Assembly: GCF_013375935.1 (NCBI RefSeq)
Contig: NZ_CP056117.1
Coordinates: 2,728,001-2,792,000, forward strand
Source: Enterobacter cloacae
GTDB lineage: Bacteria > Pseudomonadota > Gammaproteobacteria > Enterobacterales > Enterobacteriaceae
Direction of reading: 5' to 3'
DNA length: 64,000 bases
Positions 47,357 through 57,688 of the stretch are shown here, in pieces; position 1 is the stretch's first letter; each line of letters opens with the position of its first letter. Under the pieces are notes generated by a model. It saw only the letters and a program-made list of their open reading frames with translations. It made no database searches and was not told where the DNA came from. The translations under genes and the position numbers were made by a program.

Positions 47357-48537
47357 AAAAATTATTGGTTCTTTCTCCTCGTTTCCCTTTTCCAGTAATC
47401 GGAGGTGATAGGCTTCGTATTTACAAAATATGCGAACAACTTTCTAAAAAATTCGAATTAACATTACTTTCTCTGTGCGAGTCGGAAGAGGAAATGAGTT
47501 TACCAGTTTCCGATAGTGTTTTTTCCAGAATAGAACGAGTTTATCTTTCTCCGCTTAAATCAAAACTTAATGTTATTAAAGCACTTCCGAGCAGCAAACC
47601 TCTTCAGATTGCATATTATAGTTCTGCTAAATTTGAACTAAAAATAAAGGAACTTATACCTTTTCATGATGCAGTTTTTGCTCATCTTATACGAACTGGC
47701 GAGTATATTAAGGATAAAAATATTAGAACTATCCTTGAAATGACAGACGCTATTTCTCTAAACTATAAGAGGGTAGCAGAATTAAATGAAACCAAAAATT
47801 TACGAACATTTATTTATCGATTAGAACAAAAAAGGCTTGAGAGATACGAAAAGCAAATTGCTTCAAAATTCGACCTGGTTTCATTCATTTCTAATGTTGA
47901 TAGACAATATTTATATCCAAATTCATCTCCAACAATAAAGGTCTATCCAAACGGTGTTGATACGAAATCATTAATGTTTAAAAATAGAACCCTTCATTGT
48001 GATAATCCAATAATAATTGTCTTTATAGGTAACATGCACTCATTACAAAATATGGATGCAGCGAGATGGTTTGCTAAAAAAATACTGCCACATTTGTCGT
48101 TAAATAATAGGAAAGTAATTTTTAATGTGATCGGTAAAATAAGAGACTCTGACAAAGAATATTTGAATAATATTCCTAATGTCAATGCTATTGGCTCTGT
48201 TAATGATATTAATGAGGCGTGTGAAAATGGTCATATTGGAGTTTGTCCGATGCGTCTAGGCGCAGGTGTACAAAATAAGATCTTAGAATATATGGCCTTA
48301 GGTTTACCGTGTATTACTTCAACGGTTGGTTTTGAGGGGATTGGCGCTACAAAAAATAATGAATTGATAGTAGCTGATTCTCTTTCCCAGTATCGGGATG
48401 CTATATCCAAGCTTGTTAATAATCAAAGTTTTTACAAAGACATAGCGAACAATGCACGCACTTTTGTTGAAACAAAATTTTCATGGGAGTCAATGATTAC
48501 TCCACTTGTTAATGATATTGAAAAATTATTGGATTAA
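47353..48537 (+). CDS. GT4-like glycosyltransferase, O-antigen cluster
   Basis: 394 residues, related in plan to the preceding gene. N-terminal MKKLLVLSPRFPFPVIGGDRLR, donor domain IIVFIGNMHSLQNMDAARWF and VCPMRLGAGVQNKILEYMALGLPCITSTVGFEGI near residue 300. Proteins of this plan include sugar-transferases with PEP-CTERM/Stp1/WcaI-like annotation. The specific sugar is unknown. It is the fourth and last transferase of the cluster, directly before manC. Confidence 0.85.
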   Translation: MKKLLVLSPRFPFPVIGGDRLRIYKICEQLSKKFELTLLSLCESEEEMSLPVSDSVFSRIERVYLSPLKSKLNVIKALPSSKPLQIAYYSSAKFELKIKELIPFHDAVFAHLIRTGEYIKDKNIRTILEMTDAISLNYKRVAELNETKNLRTFIYRLEQKRLERYEKQIASKFDLVSFISNVDRQYLYPNSSPTIKVYPNGVDTKSLMFKNRTLHCDNPIIIVFIGNMHSLQNMDAARWFAKKILPHLSLNNRKVIFNVIGKIRDSDKEYLNNIPNVNAIGSVNDINEACENGHIGVCPMRLGAGVQNKILEYMALGLPCITSTVGFEGIGATKNNELIVADSLSQYRDAISKLVNNQSFYKDIANNARTFVETKFSWESMITPLVNDIEKLLD

Positions 48538-48540
48538 TAA

Positions 48541-49935
48541 ATGATACTACCAGTTATTATGGCTGGAGGAGTCGGCACTAGACTCTGGCCACTTTCAAGA
48601 AAATATTTTCCTAAGCAATTTCATAATCTAGTATCATCTGAATCATTATTGATTGACACACTTAAACGTTTAGAAAAGATCAAACATGTCCCAGCTTTGA
48701 TAGTCAGTAATGAAGACCATAGATTCCTTGTTGCAGAACAAGTAAAAAACTCAACATCTAAGGTTAGTGGTATTTTACTTGAGCCTGAGGGGAAGAACAC
48801 TTGTCCTGCCGTTGCCTTGGCTGCTTTCCATGCATTAAAAGAAGGCATGGATCCGCTATTATTAGTTCTTGCAGCCGATCACGCTATTGAGGAAAATGAC
48901 AAATTCATACGGGCAATTAATATTGCTCAAGAATCTGCATCCAAAGGGTTCTTGGTAACTTTTGGTATTGTACCTGATCGACCTGAGACAGGTTATGGCT
49001 ATATTAGAAAAGGTAATGATATAGGTTCTGATGTTTACGTAGTAAATTCTTTTAAAGAAAAACCTGATCTTGATACTGCTTTATCATATGTTTCATCTGG
49101 CGAATATTTGTGGAATAGCGGAATGTTTATGTTTAGAGCATCTGCTTTTCTTGAACAACTAAAACAATATGCTCCGGATATATATGAATGTTGTGAATTG
49201 TCTGTCAAAAATTCTCTTCGTGACTTAGATTTTATCAGAGTTGATCATCAGATTTTTAAAAATTGCATATCTGAATCTGTTGATTATGCCATCATGGAAA
49301 AAACTGACAAAGCAGTTGTGGTGCCATTACAAGCCAAATGGAATGATGTTGGTTCATGGGCTGCATTATGGGAATTATCAAACAAGGATTCTTCTGGGAA
49401 CTACATTAGTGGAGATGTTATTACCAACAATTGTACCGGAAACTACATACGGTCTGATTCTTCATTGGTCGCCACTGTCGGTGTAAATGATCATATTATT
49501 GTAAATACAAAAGATGCTCTTTTAATTGCCCATAAAAATCATGTGCAAGATATTAAAGCTATAACTTCAATACTGCAACAGAAAAATAGACCTGAACTTT
49601 CATATTTTAAAAATGAATTTAGATCATGGGGAGAGATTGAGCGAATTGATACCAATAATAACTATTTGGTCAACCGAATAACAATAAAGCCAGGTTCAAA
49701 AATATCAAATCAATTGCATTATCATAGAAATGAACATTGGATTGTCGTATCAGGAACAGCCAAAATAAAGATTGATAATGATTATTTTTATCTTACTGAG
49801 AATGAATCGACTTTTATCAAGGTTGGGCAACAACATTCTATAATGAATCCGGGAACTTTACCCTTAATAATCATTGAAGTACAGGTCGGGAATTTAATAT
49901 CCGAAGAAGATATTCTAAGAATGGATGATAAATAA
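48541..49935 (+). CDS. manC: ManC, mannose-1-phosphate guanylyltransferase (O-antigen copy)
   Basis: Produces GDP-mannose for the O antigen. 464 residues, with the same architecture as CpsB at 29680: GGVGTRLWPLSRKYFPKQF pyrophosphorylase signature, FKEKPDLDTAL, and C-terminal cupin ISNQLHYHRNEHWIVVSGTAKI. It differs throughout in codon use (AT-rich) and in many residues, so it was acquired with the cluster and is not a recent duplicate of cpsB. Its stop codon is directly followed by the manB ATG (TAAATG). Confidence 0.95.
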   Translation: MILPVIMAGGVGTRLWPLSRKYFPKQFHNLVSSESLLIDTLKRLEKIKHVPALIVSNEDHRFLVAEQVKNSTSKVSGILLEPEGKNTCPAVALAAFHALKEGMDPLLLVLAADHAIEENDKFIRAINIAQESASKGFLVTFGIVPDRPETGYGYIRKGNDIGSDVYVVNSFKEKPDLDTALSYVSSGEYLWNSGMFMFRASAFLEQLKQYAPDIYECCELSVKNSLRDLDFIRVDHQIFKNCISESVDYAIMEKTDKAVVVPLQAKWNDVGSWAALWELSNKDSSGNYISGDVITNNCTGNYIRSDSSLVATVGVNDHIIVNTKDALLIAHKNHVQDIKAITSILQQKNRPELSYFKNEFRSWGEIERIDTNNNYLVNRITIKPGSKISNQLHYHRNEHWIVVSGTAKIKIDNDYFYLTENESTFIKVGQQHSIMNPGTLPLIIIEVQVGNLISEEDILRMDDK

Positions 49936-51373
49936 ATGGAACAACACCTAATGCTATCATGTAAAAAAATCATTGCAAATAGTAATATTGTTTTTGGAAC
50001 AAGCGGCGCGCGTGGTTTGGTAACTGATTTTAACCATAATGTCTGCTCTGCTTTCGTACATGCCTTCCTAAGTGATTTGAGAAATAATTATTACTTTAAT
50101 ACCGTTGCATTAGCTATTGATAATCGGCCTAGCAGTTATGAAATTGCTCAGTCATGTGCAGATGCGATTGTAAAGCAGGGATTCAATGTTGAGTTTCATG
50201 GTGTGATTCCCACACCTGCCTTAGCCTATTATTCAATGCAAAAAAAAATCCCCTGCGTTATGGTAACCGGTAGCCACATTCCTTTTGATCGCAATGGACT
50301 TAAATTTTATAGGCCAGATGGTGAAATATCCAAAGCCGATGAACAAGCTATTATAAATAGTGATTATCATTTTTCGTCGTGTGTAAACCTTCCTGAACTA
50401 TTTGCCATACCAGATGCTGCAAATGCTTATATTGCACGTTATGCTGATCTGTTCGATAAAAATGTCCTCAAAGGTAAAAAAAATTGGTGTCTATGAACAT
50501 TCTAGTGCAGGGCGTGATTTATATTCGAAATTGTTTAATATTTTAGGGGCTGAAGTTGTATCACTTGGCCGTAGTAATGACTTTATTCCAATTGATACAG
50601 AAGCGGTAGGCGACGAGGATAGAGTTCTTGCGCTGAAATGGTCCGAAGAACATCAATTAGATGCCATTTTTTCAACCGACGGAGATGGTGATCGTCCGCT
50701 GGTGGCCGATGAGAAAGGTACTTGGTTGCGTGGAGATATTTTAGGACTATTGACATCTATTCAATTGAATATAGATGCCCTTTCTATTCCTGTAAGTTGT
50801 AATACCGCAGTTGAGTTAACTCATCGGTTTAAGAATGTTGAACGAACTAAAATTGGTTCTCCTTACGTCATTTCAGCATTCGAAGCGTTGACGAAGAAAT
50901 ATGATAATGTTGCTGGTTTTGAAGCGAACGGGGGATATTTACTCGCAACCGATATGATTATTAACGGTCAGGTTTTATCAAAATTACCAACTCGCGACGC
51001 GCTTTTACCAGCGTTAATGCTACTCATCGCCTCTGGTAATGGTAATATTTCATCTCTAGTCGAGAATCTCCCTCAACGTTTTACCTGGTCTGACCGAGTT
51101 AAGAATTTTGATTCGGAAAAGAGTAAGCAAATCTTAGTTTCCGCTGTTGCATCGCCAGAAAAATTTCTAAATCAACTTGGTTTAGCGCCGCGATATTGCA
51201 CAAATATCGATCAAACGGATGGTGTTCGTTTTATTCTTGACAACGGCGATATTGTTCACCTTAGACCGTCAGGTAATGCACCAGAGTTGCGTTGTTACAC
51301 TGAAGCGGCTGATGAGGGACAAGCTAAGGTATATGTAGAAACTATCTTGGATCAAATCACTAAATTTCTCTAA
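49936..51373 (+). pseudogene. manB: ManB, phosphomannomutase (O-antigen copy) with +1 frameshift
   Basis: Phosphomannomutase supplying mannose-1-phosphate to ManC. As read, the frame from 49936 ends at 50496 (186 residues) and the rest continues in the +1 frame to 51373. The shift falls in a run of eight A (50476-50483). With seven A the text reads VLKGKKIGVYEHSS and gives a continuous 478-residue protein. Active-site S113 (VMVTGSHIPFDRNG) is in the first part; the metal loop STDGDGDRPLV and phosphate loop RPSGNAPELRCY are in the second. Both halves are otherwise well preserved, so this is a recent mutation, a slippage or phase-variable site, or a sequencing error. It is a different subfamily from CpsG. 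Confidence 0.88.
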
Positions 51374-51564
51374 TTTTCAGCAGCGGATTTTATTCTTTTC
51401 GGCATAATATATCTTACGGCTTTAGATTAGGCAGATCTTTAGTTACATATGCCCTGTACTTAACGGCATCTTGTACTACACAGTAGCGTATTATTTGAGT
51501 TAACATCATTCATACATTCAAGCCGTGCATAAGTCGCGGCGACCACACCTGACAGGAGTATGTA
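51374..51564. other. manB-gnd intergenic region with gnd promoter expected
   Basis: 191 bp that mark the change from AT-rich cluster DNA back to core composition. It contains no hairpin with a T-run after manB. TTGTAC (51473) and TATTAT-like boxes are present, but their spacing is too short for a confident promoter. The gnd ribosome site ACAGGAG lies at the end. Confidence 0.4.
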
Positions 51565-52971
51565 ATGTCCAAGCAACAGATCGGCGTTGTCGGTATGGCA
51601 GTGATGGGGCGCAACCTGGCGCTCAACATCGAAAGCCGTGGTTATACCGTCTCCGTTTTCAACCGCTCCCGTGATAAGACCGAAGAAGTCATCGCTGAGA
51701 ATCCGGGAAAGAAACTGGTTCCTTTCTATACGGTTAAAGAGTTTGTTGAGTCTCTGGAAACACCTCGTCGTATCCTGTTAATGGTTAAAGCGGGCGCAGG
51801 TACCGATGCTGCCATCGACTCCCTGAAGCCATATCTGGATAAAGGCGACATCATCATCGATGGTGGTAACACCTTCTTCCACGACACCATTCGTCGTAAT
51901 CGTGAACTGTCTGCTGAAGGCTTTAACTTCATTGGCACGGGCGTGTCCGGCGGGGAAGAGGGCGCTTTGAAAGGTCCATCTATCATGCCTGGCGGCCAGA
52001 AAGAAGCGTACGAACTGGTCGCGCCAATCCTGACCAAAATCGCAGCCGTGGCTGAAGATGGTGAGCCATGCGTAACCTATATTGGTCCTGACGGTGCTGG
52101 CCACTATGTGAAGATGGTTCACAACGGCATCGAATACGGCGATATGCAGCTGATTGCCGAAGCTTACTCCCTGCTGAAAGGCGGCCTGAACCTCTCTAAC
52201 GAAGAACTGGCTGAGACCTTTACCGAGTGGAACAAAGGCGAGCTGAACAGCTACCTGATTGACATCACCAAAGATATCTTCACTAAGAAAGATGAAGAGG
52301 GTAAATACCTGGTCGATGTGATTCTGGATGAAGCGGCGAACAAAGGTACCGGTAAATGGACCAGCCAGAGTTCTCTGGATCTGGGCGAGCCGCTGTCCCT
52401 GATCACCGAATCTGTATTCGCGCGTTACATCTCTTCTCTTAAAGAGCAACGCGTTGCGGCATCCAAAGTGCTGTCCGGCCCGCAGGCTAAACCAGCCGGT
52501 GAAAAAGCTGAGTTCGTTGAAAAAGTACGTCGTGCACTGTATCTGGGTAAAATCGTCTCTTACGCGCAGGGCTTCTCTCAGCTGCGTGCAGCTTCAGACG
52601 AAAACAACTGGGATCTGAACTATGGCGAGATCGCGAAGATCTTCCGTGCTGGCTGCATCATTCGCGCTCAGTTCCTGCAGAAAATCACCGACGCCTATGC
52701 TGAAAATGCGGGTATTGCCAACCTTCTGCTGGCGCCTTACTTCAAACAGATTGCTGACGAATACCAGCAGGCGCTGCGTGATGTAGTTGCTTACGCCGTG
52801 CAAAACGGTATTCCGGTTCCGACCTTCTCCGCTGCTGTGGCGTACTACGATAGCTACCGTGCTGCCGTTCTGCCTGCGAACCTGATTCAGGCACAGCGTG
52901 ACTACTTCGGTGCGCATACCTATAAGCGTACGGATAAAGAAGGTGTGTTCCACACCGAATGGCTGGATTGA
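51565..52971 (+). CDS. gnd: 6-phosphogluconate dehydrogenase
   Basis: Oxidative decarboxylation of 6-phosphogluconate to ribulose-5-phosphate with NADP (pentose phosphate pathway). 468 residues, standard length. Rossmann motif [20 protein letters not shown], substrate signature [20 protein letters not shown] (about 127-146) and catalytic [13 protein letters not shown] with the lysine near 183. Classical right border of enterobacterial O-antigen clusters and often recombinant; codon use here is that of a highly expressed core gene. Confidence 0.98.
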   Translation: MSKQQIGVVGMAVMGRNLALNIESRGYTVSVFNRSRDKTEEVIAENPGKKLVPFYTVKEFVESLETPRRILLMVKAGAGTDAAIDSLKPYLDKGDIIIDGGNTFFHDTIRRNRELSAEGFNFIGTGVSGGEEGALKGPSIMPGGQKEAYELVAPILTKIAAVAEDGEPCVTYIGPDGAGHYVKMVHNGIEYGDMQLIAEAYSLLKGGLNLSNEELAETFTEWNKGELNSYLIDITKDIFTKKDEEGKYLVDVILDEAANKGTGKWTSQSSLDLGEPLSLITESVFARYISSLKEQRVAASKVLSGPQAKPAGEKAEFVEKVRRALYLGKIVSYAQGFSQLRAASDENNWDLNYGEIAKIFRAGCIIRAQFLQKITDAYAENAGIANLLLAPYFKQIADEYQQALRDVVAYAVQNGIPVPTFSAAVAYYDSYRAAVLPANLIQAQRDYFGAHTYKRTDKEGVFHTEWLD

Positions 52972-52994
52972 TTTCCTCGTATTGCCATTCCAAC

Positions 52995-53022
52995 AAGCCC
53001 GGTAGCGATACCGGGCTTTTTT
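52995..53022 (+). terminator. gnd terminator
   Basis: Stem AAGCCCGGTA / TACCGGGCTT with loop GCGA, followed by a run of T, starting about 24 bp after the gnd stop codon. Canonical intrinsic terminator; rfbB begins 42 bp later. Confidence 0.9.
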
Positions 53023-53063
53023 ATCATATTTAATCCCCCTTACTTTTTAACGGAATAGATTGC

Positions 53064-54149
53064 GTGAAAATTCTTGTTACTGGCGGCGCCGGCTTTATCG
53101 GTTCTGCAGTTATCCGACATATCATCAGCAATACTCGGGATAGCGTCGTTAACGTTGATAAATTGACCTATGCCGGTAATCTGGAATCCTTACGTGAGGT
53201 AAGCGATAGCGAGCGCTATGACTTTGAGCACGCTGATATATGTGATAAAGAGGCAATGGCCCGTATTTTCGCCACGCACAAACCGGATGCTGTCATGCAT
53301 TTAGCTGCGGAGAGCCATGTCGATCGATCTATTACCGGACCCGCCGCATTTATTGAAACCAATATAGTGGGGACGTATAACCTGTTAGAAGCTAGCCGTG
53401 CCTACTGGTCTGCACTGGATAACGCGGGGAAACTGGCCTTCCGTTTTCATCATATTTCAACCGATGAGGTATATGGAGATTTACCTCACCCTGATGAATA
53501 TCATGAATCCACGCCATTGCCCCTTTTTACTGAAAAAACGGCATATCATCCAAGCAGCCCCTATTCAGCCTCGAAAGCGTCAAGCGATCACCTGGTTCGT
53601 GCGTGGATCCGAACGTACGGACTGCCGGGCATTGTGACAAATTGTTCAAATAACTACGGACCGTATCATTTCCCAGAAAAATTGATCCCGCTTGTCATAC
53701 TTAACGCTCTGGAAAACAAAGCATTACCTATTTACGGTAAGGGAGACCAGATCCGTGACTGGCTGTACGTTGAAGATCATGCTCGCGCGCTGTATACCGT
53801 TTTGAAATCCGGTAAACCCGGTGAAACGTATAATATTGGTGGTCATAACGAGAAAAAGAATATTGAAGTTGTGCACACCATTTGTGATCTTCTGGATGAA
53901 ATAGTACCGAAGGAAACATCCTATCGGGAACAGATTACTTACGTAGCGGACAGGCCTGGGCATGACAGACGCTATGCGATAGACGCTCACAAAATTAGCG
54001 CCGAGTTAGGGTGGACACCTCTTGAAACGTTCGAAAGCGGTATTCGTAAAACCGTTGAGTGGTATCTGAACAACCAGGAATGGGTTTCTAATGTCAAAAG
54101 TGGCGCTTATAAATCCTGGATTGAACAGAATTATGGGGAACGTAAGTAA
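53064..54149 (+). CDS. rfbB: RfbB (RmlB), dTDP-glucose 4,6-dehydratase
   Basis: Converts dTDP-glucose to dTDP-4-keto-6-deoxyglucose. 361 residues, full length, starting at GTG (53064). NAD-binding [14 protein letters not shown], the [14 protein letters not shown] active-site stretch (Asp/Glu pair near 132) and [15 protein letters not shown] with catalytic Tyr/Lys near 166. It adjoins rfbA by direct abutment. rfbC and rfbD are not next to it, so the fate of its product is not encoded here. Confidence 0.96.
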   Translation: MKILVTGGAGFIGSAVIRHIISNTRDSVVNVDKLTYAGNLESLREVSDSERYDFEHADICDKEAMARIFATHKPDAVMHLAAESHVDRSITGPAAFIETNIVGTYNLLEASRAYWSALDNAGKLAFRFHHISTDEVYGDLPHPDEYHESTPLPLFTEKTAYHPSSPYSASKASSDHLVRAWIRTYGLPGIVTNCSNNYGPYHFPEKLIPLVILNALENKALPIYGKGDQIRDWLYVEDHARALYTVLKSGKPGETYNIGGHNEKKNIEVVHTICDLLDEIVPKETSYREQITYVADRPGHDRRYAIDAHKISAELGWTPLETFESGIRKTVEWYLNNQEWVSNVKSGAYKSWIEQNYGERK

Positions 54150-55031
54150 ATGACGAACCGTAAAGGTATTATTCTCGCGGGCGGATCGGGTACACGCCTC
54201 TACCCCGTAACGATGGCGGTAAGTAAGCAATTGCTGCCGATTTACGACAAACCGATGATCTACTATCCGCTCTCTACGCTAATGCTGGCTGGCATTAGGG
54301 ATATTCTGATTATTAGCACCCCGCAGGACACTGCCCGTTTCGAGCAACTGCTTGGTGATGGTAGCCAGTGGGGGTTACATATTCAGTACAAAGTGCAGCC
54401 GAGTCCGGATGGCCTGGCGCAGGCTTTTATTCTTGGTGAAGAGTTCATTGGTAAGGATAACTGTGCCCTGGTTTTAGGTGATAACATTTTCTACGGGCAC
54501 GACCTCCCCAGACTGCTTGAAGGCGCGGCTGGCCAGCAGGAGGGAGCGACCGTATTCGCTTATCATGTTAGCGACCCGGAACGCTATGGTGTTGTTGAAT
54601 TTGATAAGGACGGTACAGCAATCGGCCTTGAGGAGAAGCCTCAGGAACCTAAAAGTAATTATGCAATAACGGGCCTCTATTTTTACGACAATGATGTGAT
54701 TGAGATGGCGAAAAGTTTAAGCCCGTCCGACCGCGGTGAGCTGGAAATTACCGACATCAACCGCATCTATATGCAGCAGGGACGATTGTCCGTCGCGATG
54801 ATGAGACGTGGTTACGCCTGGCTGGATACCGGTACGCACCAGAGTATGATCGAGGCGAGCAATTTTATTGCCACTATCGAAGAGCGACAGGGACTCAAGG
54901 TTTCTTGCCCTGAAGAGATCGCATTCCGTCGAGGTTTTATCGATGCTGAGCAACTTCTTGTGCTTGCTGAGCCGCTGAAAAAGACCGGATATGGTCAATA
55001 TCTTTTGAATCTGACCAAGGGATTAGTCTGA
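54150..55031 (+). CDS. rfbA: RfbA (RmlA), glucose-1-phosphate thymidylyltransferase
   Basis: Makes dTDP-glucose from glucose-1-phosphate and dTTP. 293 residues. [31 protein letters not shown] at the N-terminus is the family signature; [10 protein letters not shown] and [20 protein letters not shown] are also present. It feeds RfbB. A hairpin follows without a T-run (CAGTAAGCAG / CTGCTTACTG, 55039-55065), so it is at best a weak terminator. Confidence 0.96.
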   Translation: MTNRKGIILAGGSGTRLYPVTMAVSKQLLPIYDKPMIYYPLSTLMLAGIRDILIISTPQDTARFEQLLGDGSQWGLHIQYKVQPSPDGLAQAFILGEEFIGKDNCALVLGDNIFYGHDLPRLLEGAAGQQEGATVFAYHVSDPERYGVVEFDKDGTAIGLEEKPQEPKSNYAITGLYFYDNDVIEMAKSLSPSDRGELEITDINRIYMQQGRLSVAMMRRGYAWLDTGTHQSMIEASNFIATIEERQGLKVSCPEEIAFRRGFIDAEQLLVLAEPLKKTGYGQYLLNLTKGLV

Positions 55032-55171
55032 TTTGACGCAGTAAGCAGTTTTCCTCTGCTTACTGGCGAATCCCCTTTAAGGTCTTATTGTCGCTGAAAA
55101 ACAGGCGCTTTGCTTAGTGTAGTGATAAGCCGTTTTGATGAGCAAAAACATTTTCTAAAAATTCTGTAACC

Positions 55172-55201
55172 TTGACAGTGAATGAGTATTAGCGCTAAAA
55201 A
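55172..55201 (+). promoter_or_regulatory. Probable ugd promoter
   Basis: Perfect -35 TTGACA at 55172-55177 and, after 18 bp, TAAAAA (4 of 6 of consensus) at 55196-55201, about 70 bp before the ugd start in the 239-bp rfbA-ugd gap. In relatives ugd answers to RcsB, PhoP and PmrA; no clear boxes for these were found. Confidence 0.5.
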
Positions 55202-55270
55202 ACTCCCAGATAATCATTGTGGTGGCCGCTTCAAGGCTACCAAAAACTCAAACGTGTAGAAGTCAAATAA

Positions 55271-56437
55271 ATGAAAATAACCATCTCCGGAACAGGCTAT
55301 GTTGGTCTCTCAAACGGTATCCTGATTGCGCAAAACCATGAAGTGGTTGCGCTGGATATCGTGCAGGCCAAAGTGGACATGCTCAACCAGAAGCAGTCTC
55401 CAATTGTCGATAAAGAAATCCAGGAATATCTTGCGAACAAAACGCTGAACTTCCGAGCTACCACGGATAAAGAAGATGCGTATCGTGATGCGGATTACGT
55501 CATCATCGCCACACCAACCGACTACGATCCGAAAACCAACTACTTCAACACCTCTACCGTTGAGGCAGTTATTAAAGACGTTGTAGCGATCAATCCTAAC
55601 GCCGTAATGGTTATCAAATCGACCATTCCGGTAGGCTTCACCAAATCGATTAAAGAAGAGTTGGGTATTGATAATGTCTTCTTCTCGCCGGAGTTTCTCC
55701 GCGAGGGCAGGGCGTTATACGATAACCTGCACCCATCCCGAATCGTGATCGGTGAGCGCTCTGAGCGTGCGGAGCGTTTTGCGGCGCTGCTTCAGGAAGG
55801 CGCCATCAAGCAAGATATCCCGGTTCTGTTCACCGACTCAACTGAAGCGGAGGCGATTAAGCTTTTCGCTAACACCTATCTGGCAATGCGCGTGGCTTAC
55901 TTCAACGAGCTGGACAGCTATGCAGAGAGCTTAGGCCTGAACACACGTCAGATTATTGAAGGCGTGTGCCTCGACCCGCGTATTGGTAACCACTACAACA
56001 ACCCGTCATTCGGTTACGGCGGTTACTGTCTGCCAAAAGACACCAAGCAGCTGCTCGCAAACTATCAGGCGGTGCCAAACAACCTGATTTCCGCAATTGT
56101 GGATGCTAACCGTACGCGTAAAGACTTCATCTCGGATTCCATCCTGGCGCGCCAGCCAAAAGTGGTGGGGGTGTATCGACTGATCATGAAGAGCGGTTCG
56201 GATAACTTCCGCGCCTCTTCCATTCAGGGGATCATGAAGCGTATTAAGGCAAAAGGCGTGCAGGTCATCATTTATGAACCGGCCATGCAGGAAGACGAGT
56301 TCTTCCACTCGCGCGTAATTCGCGATCTGGATGTGTTTAAGAAAGAAGCGGACGTGATTATCTCTAACCGCATGGCAGAAGAGCTGGCTGACGTCAAAGA
56401 TAAAGTCTATACCCGTGACCTGTTTGGTAGTGACTGA
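55271..56437 (+). CDS. ugd: UDP-glucose 6-dehydrogenase
   Basis: Oxidises UDP-glucose to UDP-glucuronate, used in colanic acid, in lipid A modification (Ara4N) and by Uge next door. 388 residues. NAD-binding [10 protein letters not shown] at residues 7-16, and the catalytic cysteine C253 in [15 protein letters not shown]. It is convergent with uge across a shared terminator. Confidence 0.97.
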   Translation: MKITISGTGYVGLSNGILIAQNHEVVALDIVQAKVDMLNQKQSPIVDKEIQEYLANKTLNFRATTDKEDAYRDADYVIIATPTDYDPKTNYFNTSTVEAVIKDVVAINPNAVMVIKSTIPVGFTKSIKEELGIDNVFFSPEFLREGRALYDNLHPSRIVIGERSERAERFAALLQEGAIKQDIPVLFTDSTEAEAIKLFANTYLAMRVAYFNELDSYAESLGLNTRQIIEGVCLDPRIGNHYNNPSFGYGGYCLPKDTKQLLANYQAVPNNLISAIVDANRTRKDFISDSILARQPKVVGVYRLIMKSGSDNFRASSIQGIMKRIKAKGVQVIIYEPAMQEDEFFHSRVIRDLDVFKKEADVIISNRMAEELADVKDKVYTRDLFGSD

Positions 56438-56455
56438 GCGCTAACTGTCGCACAT

Positions 56456-56484
56456 AAAAAACCCGGCCTTTAGCCGGGTTTTCT
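56456..56484. terminator. Bidirectional terminator between ugd and uge
   Basis: AAAACCCGGC / GCCGGGTTTT stem with a loop of five bases, A-rich before and T-rich after, so it functions on both strands. It lies about 20 bp after the ugd stop and directly downstream of the uge stop. Confidence 0.88.
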
Positions 56485-56488
56485 GTTT

Positions 56489-57493
56489 TTAAACGTTGTA
56501 AAAGTTGCGGTACCAGTCGACGAAGTTTTTCACGCCCTCCTTGACGGAGGTCTGCGGTTTAAACCCAATGACGTCATACAGCGCTCTGGTGTCTGCACTG
56601 GTCTCCAGTACGTCACCCGGCTGGATAGGCATCATATTTTTTTCCGCTTCTTTGCCCAGAGCCTCTTCCAGCGCTGTGATGTAGTCCATCAGCTCTACCG
56701 GAGAGCTGTTGCCGATGTTGTATACGCGGTATGGAGCAGAACTGGTTGCAGGTGAACCCGCTTCGACCGTCCAGTCGGCATTGGCCTCGGGAATGACGTC
56801 CTGCAGGCGAATAATCGCTTCGGCAATATCATCGATGTAGGTGAAGTCGCGTTTCATCTTGCCGTAGTTGTATACGTCGATGCTGCTACCTTCAATCATA
56901 GCTTTGGTGAATTTGAACAGCGCCATGTCAGGGCGTCCCCACGGGCCATACACGGTGAAGAAGCGCAGGCCAGTGGTTGGCAGGTTGTACAGATGCGAAT
57001 AGGTATGCGACATCAGTTCATTAGCTTTTTTAGTGGCCGCATACAGGGATACCGGGTGGTCCACGGAATCGTCAGTGGAAAACGGCATCTTACGGTTAAG
57101 GCCGTAAACGGAGCTGGATGATGCATACAGAAGATGCTGAACCTTATTGTGGCGACAGCCTTCCAGCACGTTAAGATGGCCTACAAGGTTGGCATCGGCA
57201 TAGGCGTGGGGGTTTTCAAGCGAGTAACGGACGCCAGCCTGTGCGGCAAGATGGATGACGCGGTCAAATTTCTCCTCAGCAAACAGCGTTGCCATGCCCT
57301 CACGGTCCGCTAAATCCAGCTTGAGGAAAGTGAAACGCTCGGATTTCAGTAAGTCCAGGCGTGCCAGCTTAAGATTGACGTCGTAATAATCATTGAGGTT
57401 ATCAATGCCAACGACCTCATGCCCCGCATCAAGCAAGCGCTTGCTGACGTGAGAACCGATAAACCCCGCTGCGCCCGTAACCAGAAATTTCAT
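56489..57493 (-). CDS. uge: Uge, UDP-glucuronate 4-epimerase
   Basis: Interconverts UDP-glucuronate and UDP-galacturonate, which is used for galacturonic acid in LPS core or capsule. 334 residues from the ATG at 57493 ([20 protein letters not shown]), preceded by GAGGGA. An in-frame start 16 codons upstream has no conserved sequence. NAD-binding [18 protein letters not shown] and the catalytic [11 protein letters not shown] (Tyr/Lys near residue 148). It is opposite in direction to ugd and wzz. This gene is absent from the same place in E. coli K-12 but typical of Klebsiella and Enterobacter. Confidence 0.93.
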   Translation of the reverse strand: MKFLVTGAAGFIGSHVSKRLLDAGHEVVGIDNLNDYYDVNLKLARLDLLKSERFTFLKLDLADREGMATLFAEEKFDRVIHLAAQAGVRYSLENPHAYADANLVGHLNVLEGCRHNKVQHLLYASSSSVYGLNRKMPFSTDDSVDHPVSLYAATKKANELMSHTYSHLYNLPTTGLRFFTVYGPWGRPDMALFKFTKAMIEGSSIDVYNYGKMKRDFTYIDDIAEAIIRLQDVIPEANADWTVEAGSPATSSAPYRVYNIGNSSPVELMDYITALEEALGKEAEKNMMPIQPGDVLETSADTRALYDVIGFKPQTSVKEGVKNFVDWYRNFYNV

Positions 57494-57688
57494 AGCTTCC
57501 CTCATTAAAACAGTGTTCTTGTTGATGCCACAAGACATCAAATTCCGGCTATGATAGCGCGTTGTTCTTCACATACATAACCCATCTTTCCGATATAACT
57601 CATCGGATTCTTATAGAAAAATCCGTAGCAACAGATACACTAGGTAGACATGTTTCTTTTTGCCCTTTTTTGATCTGTTAGGGATTGT

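Noticed and set aside
55038..55067. Hairpin after rfbA as a terminator
   Set aside because: Good stem, but no T-run follows, so termination is doubtful; mentioned in the rfbA entry only.
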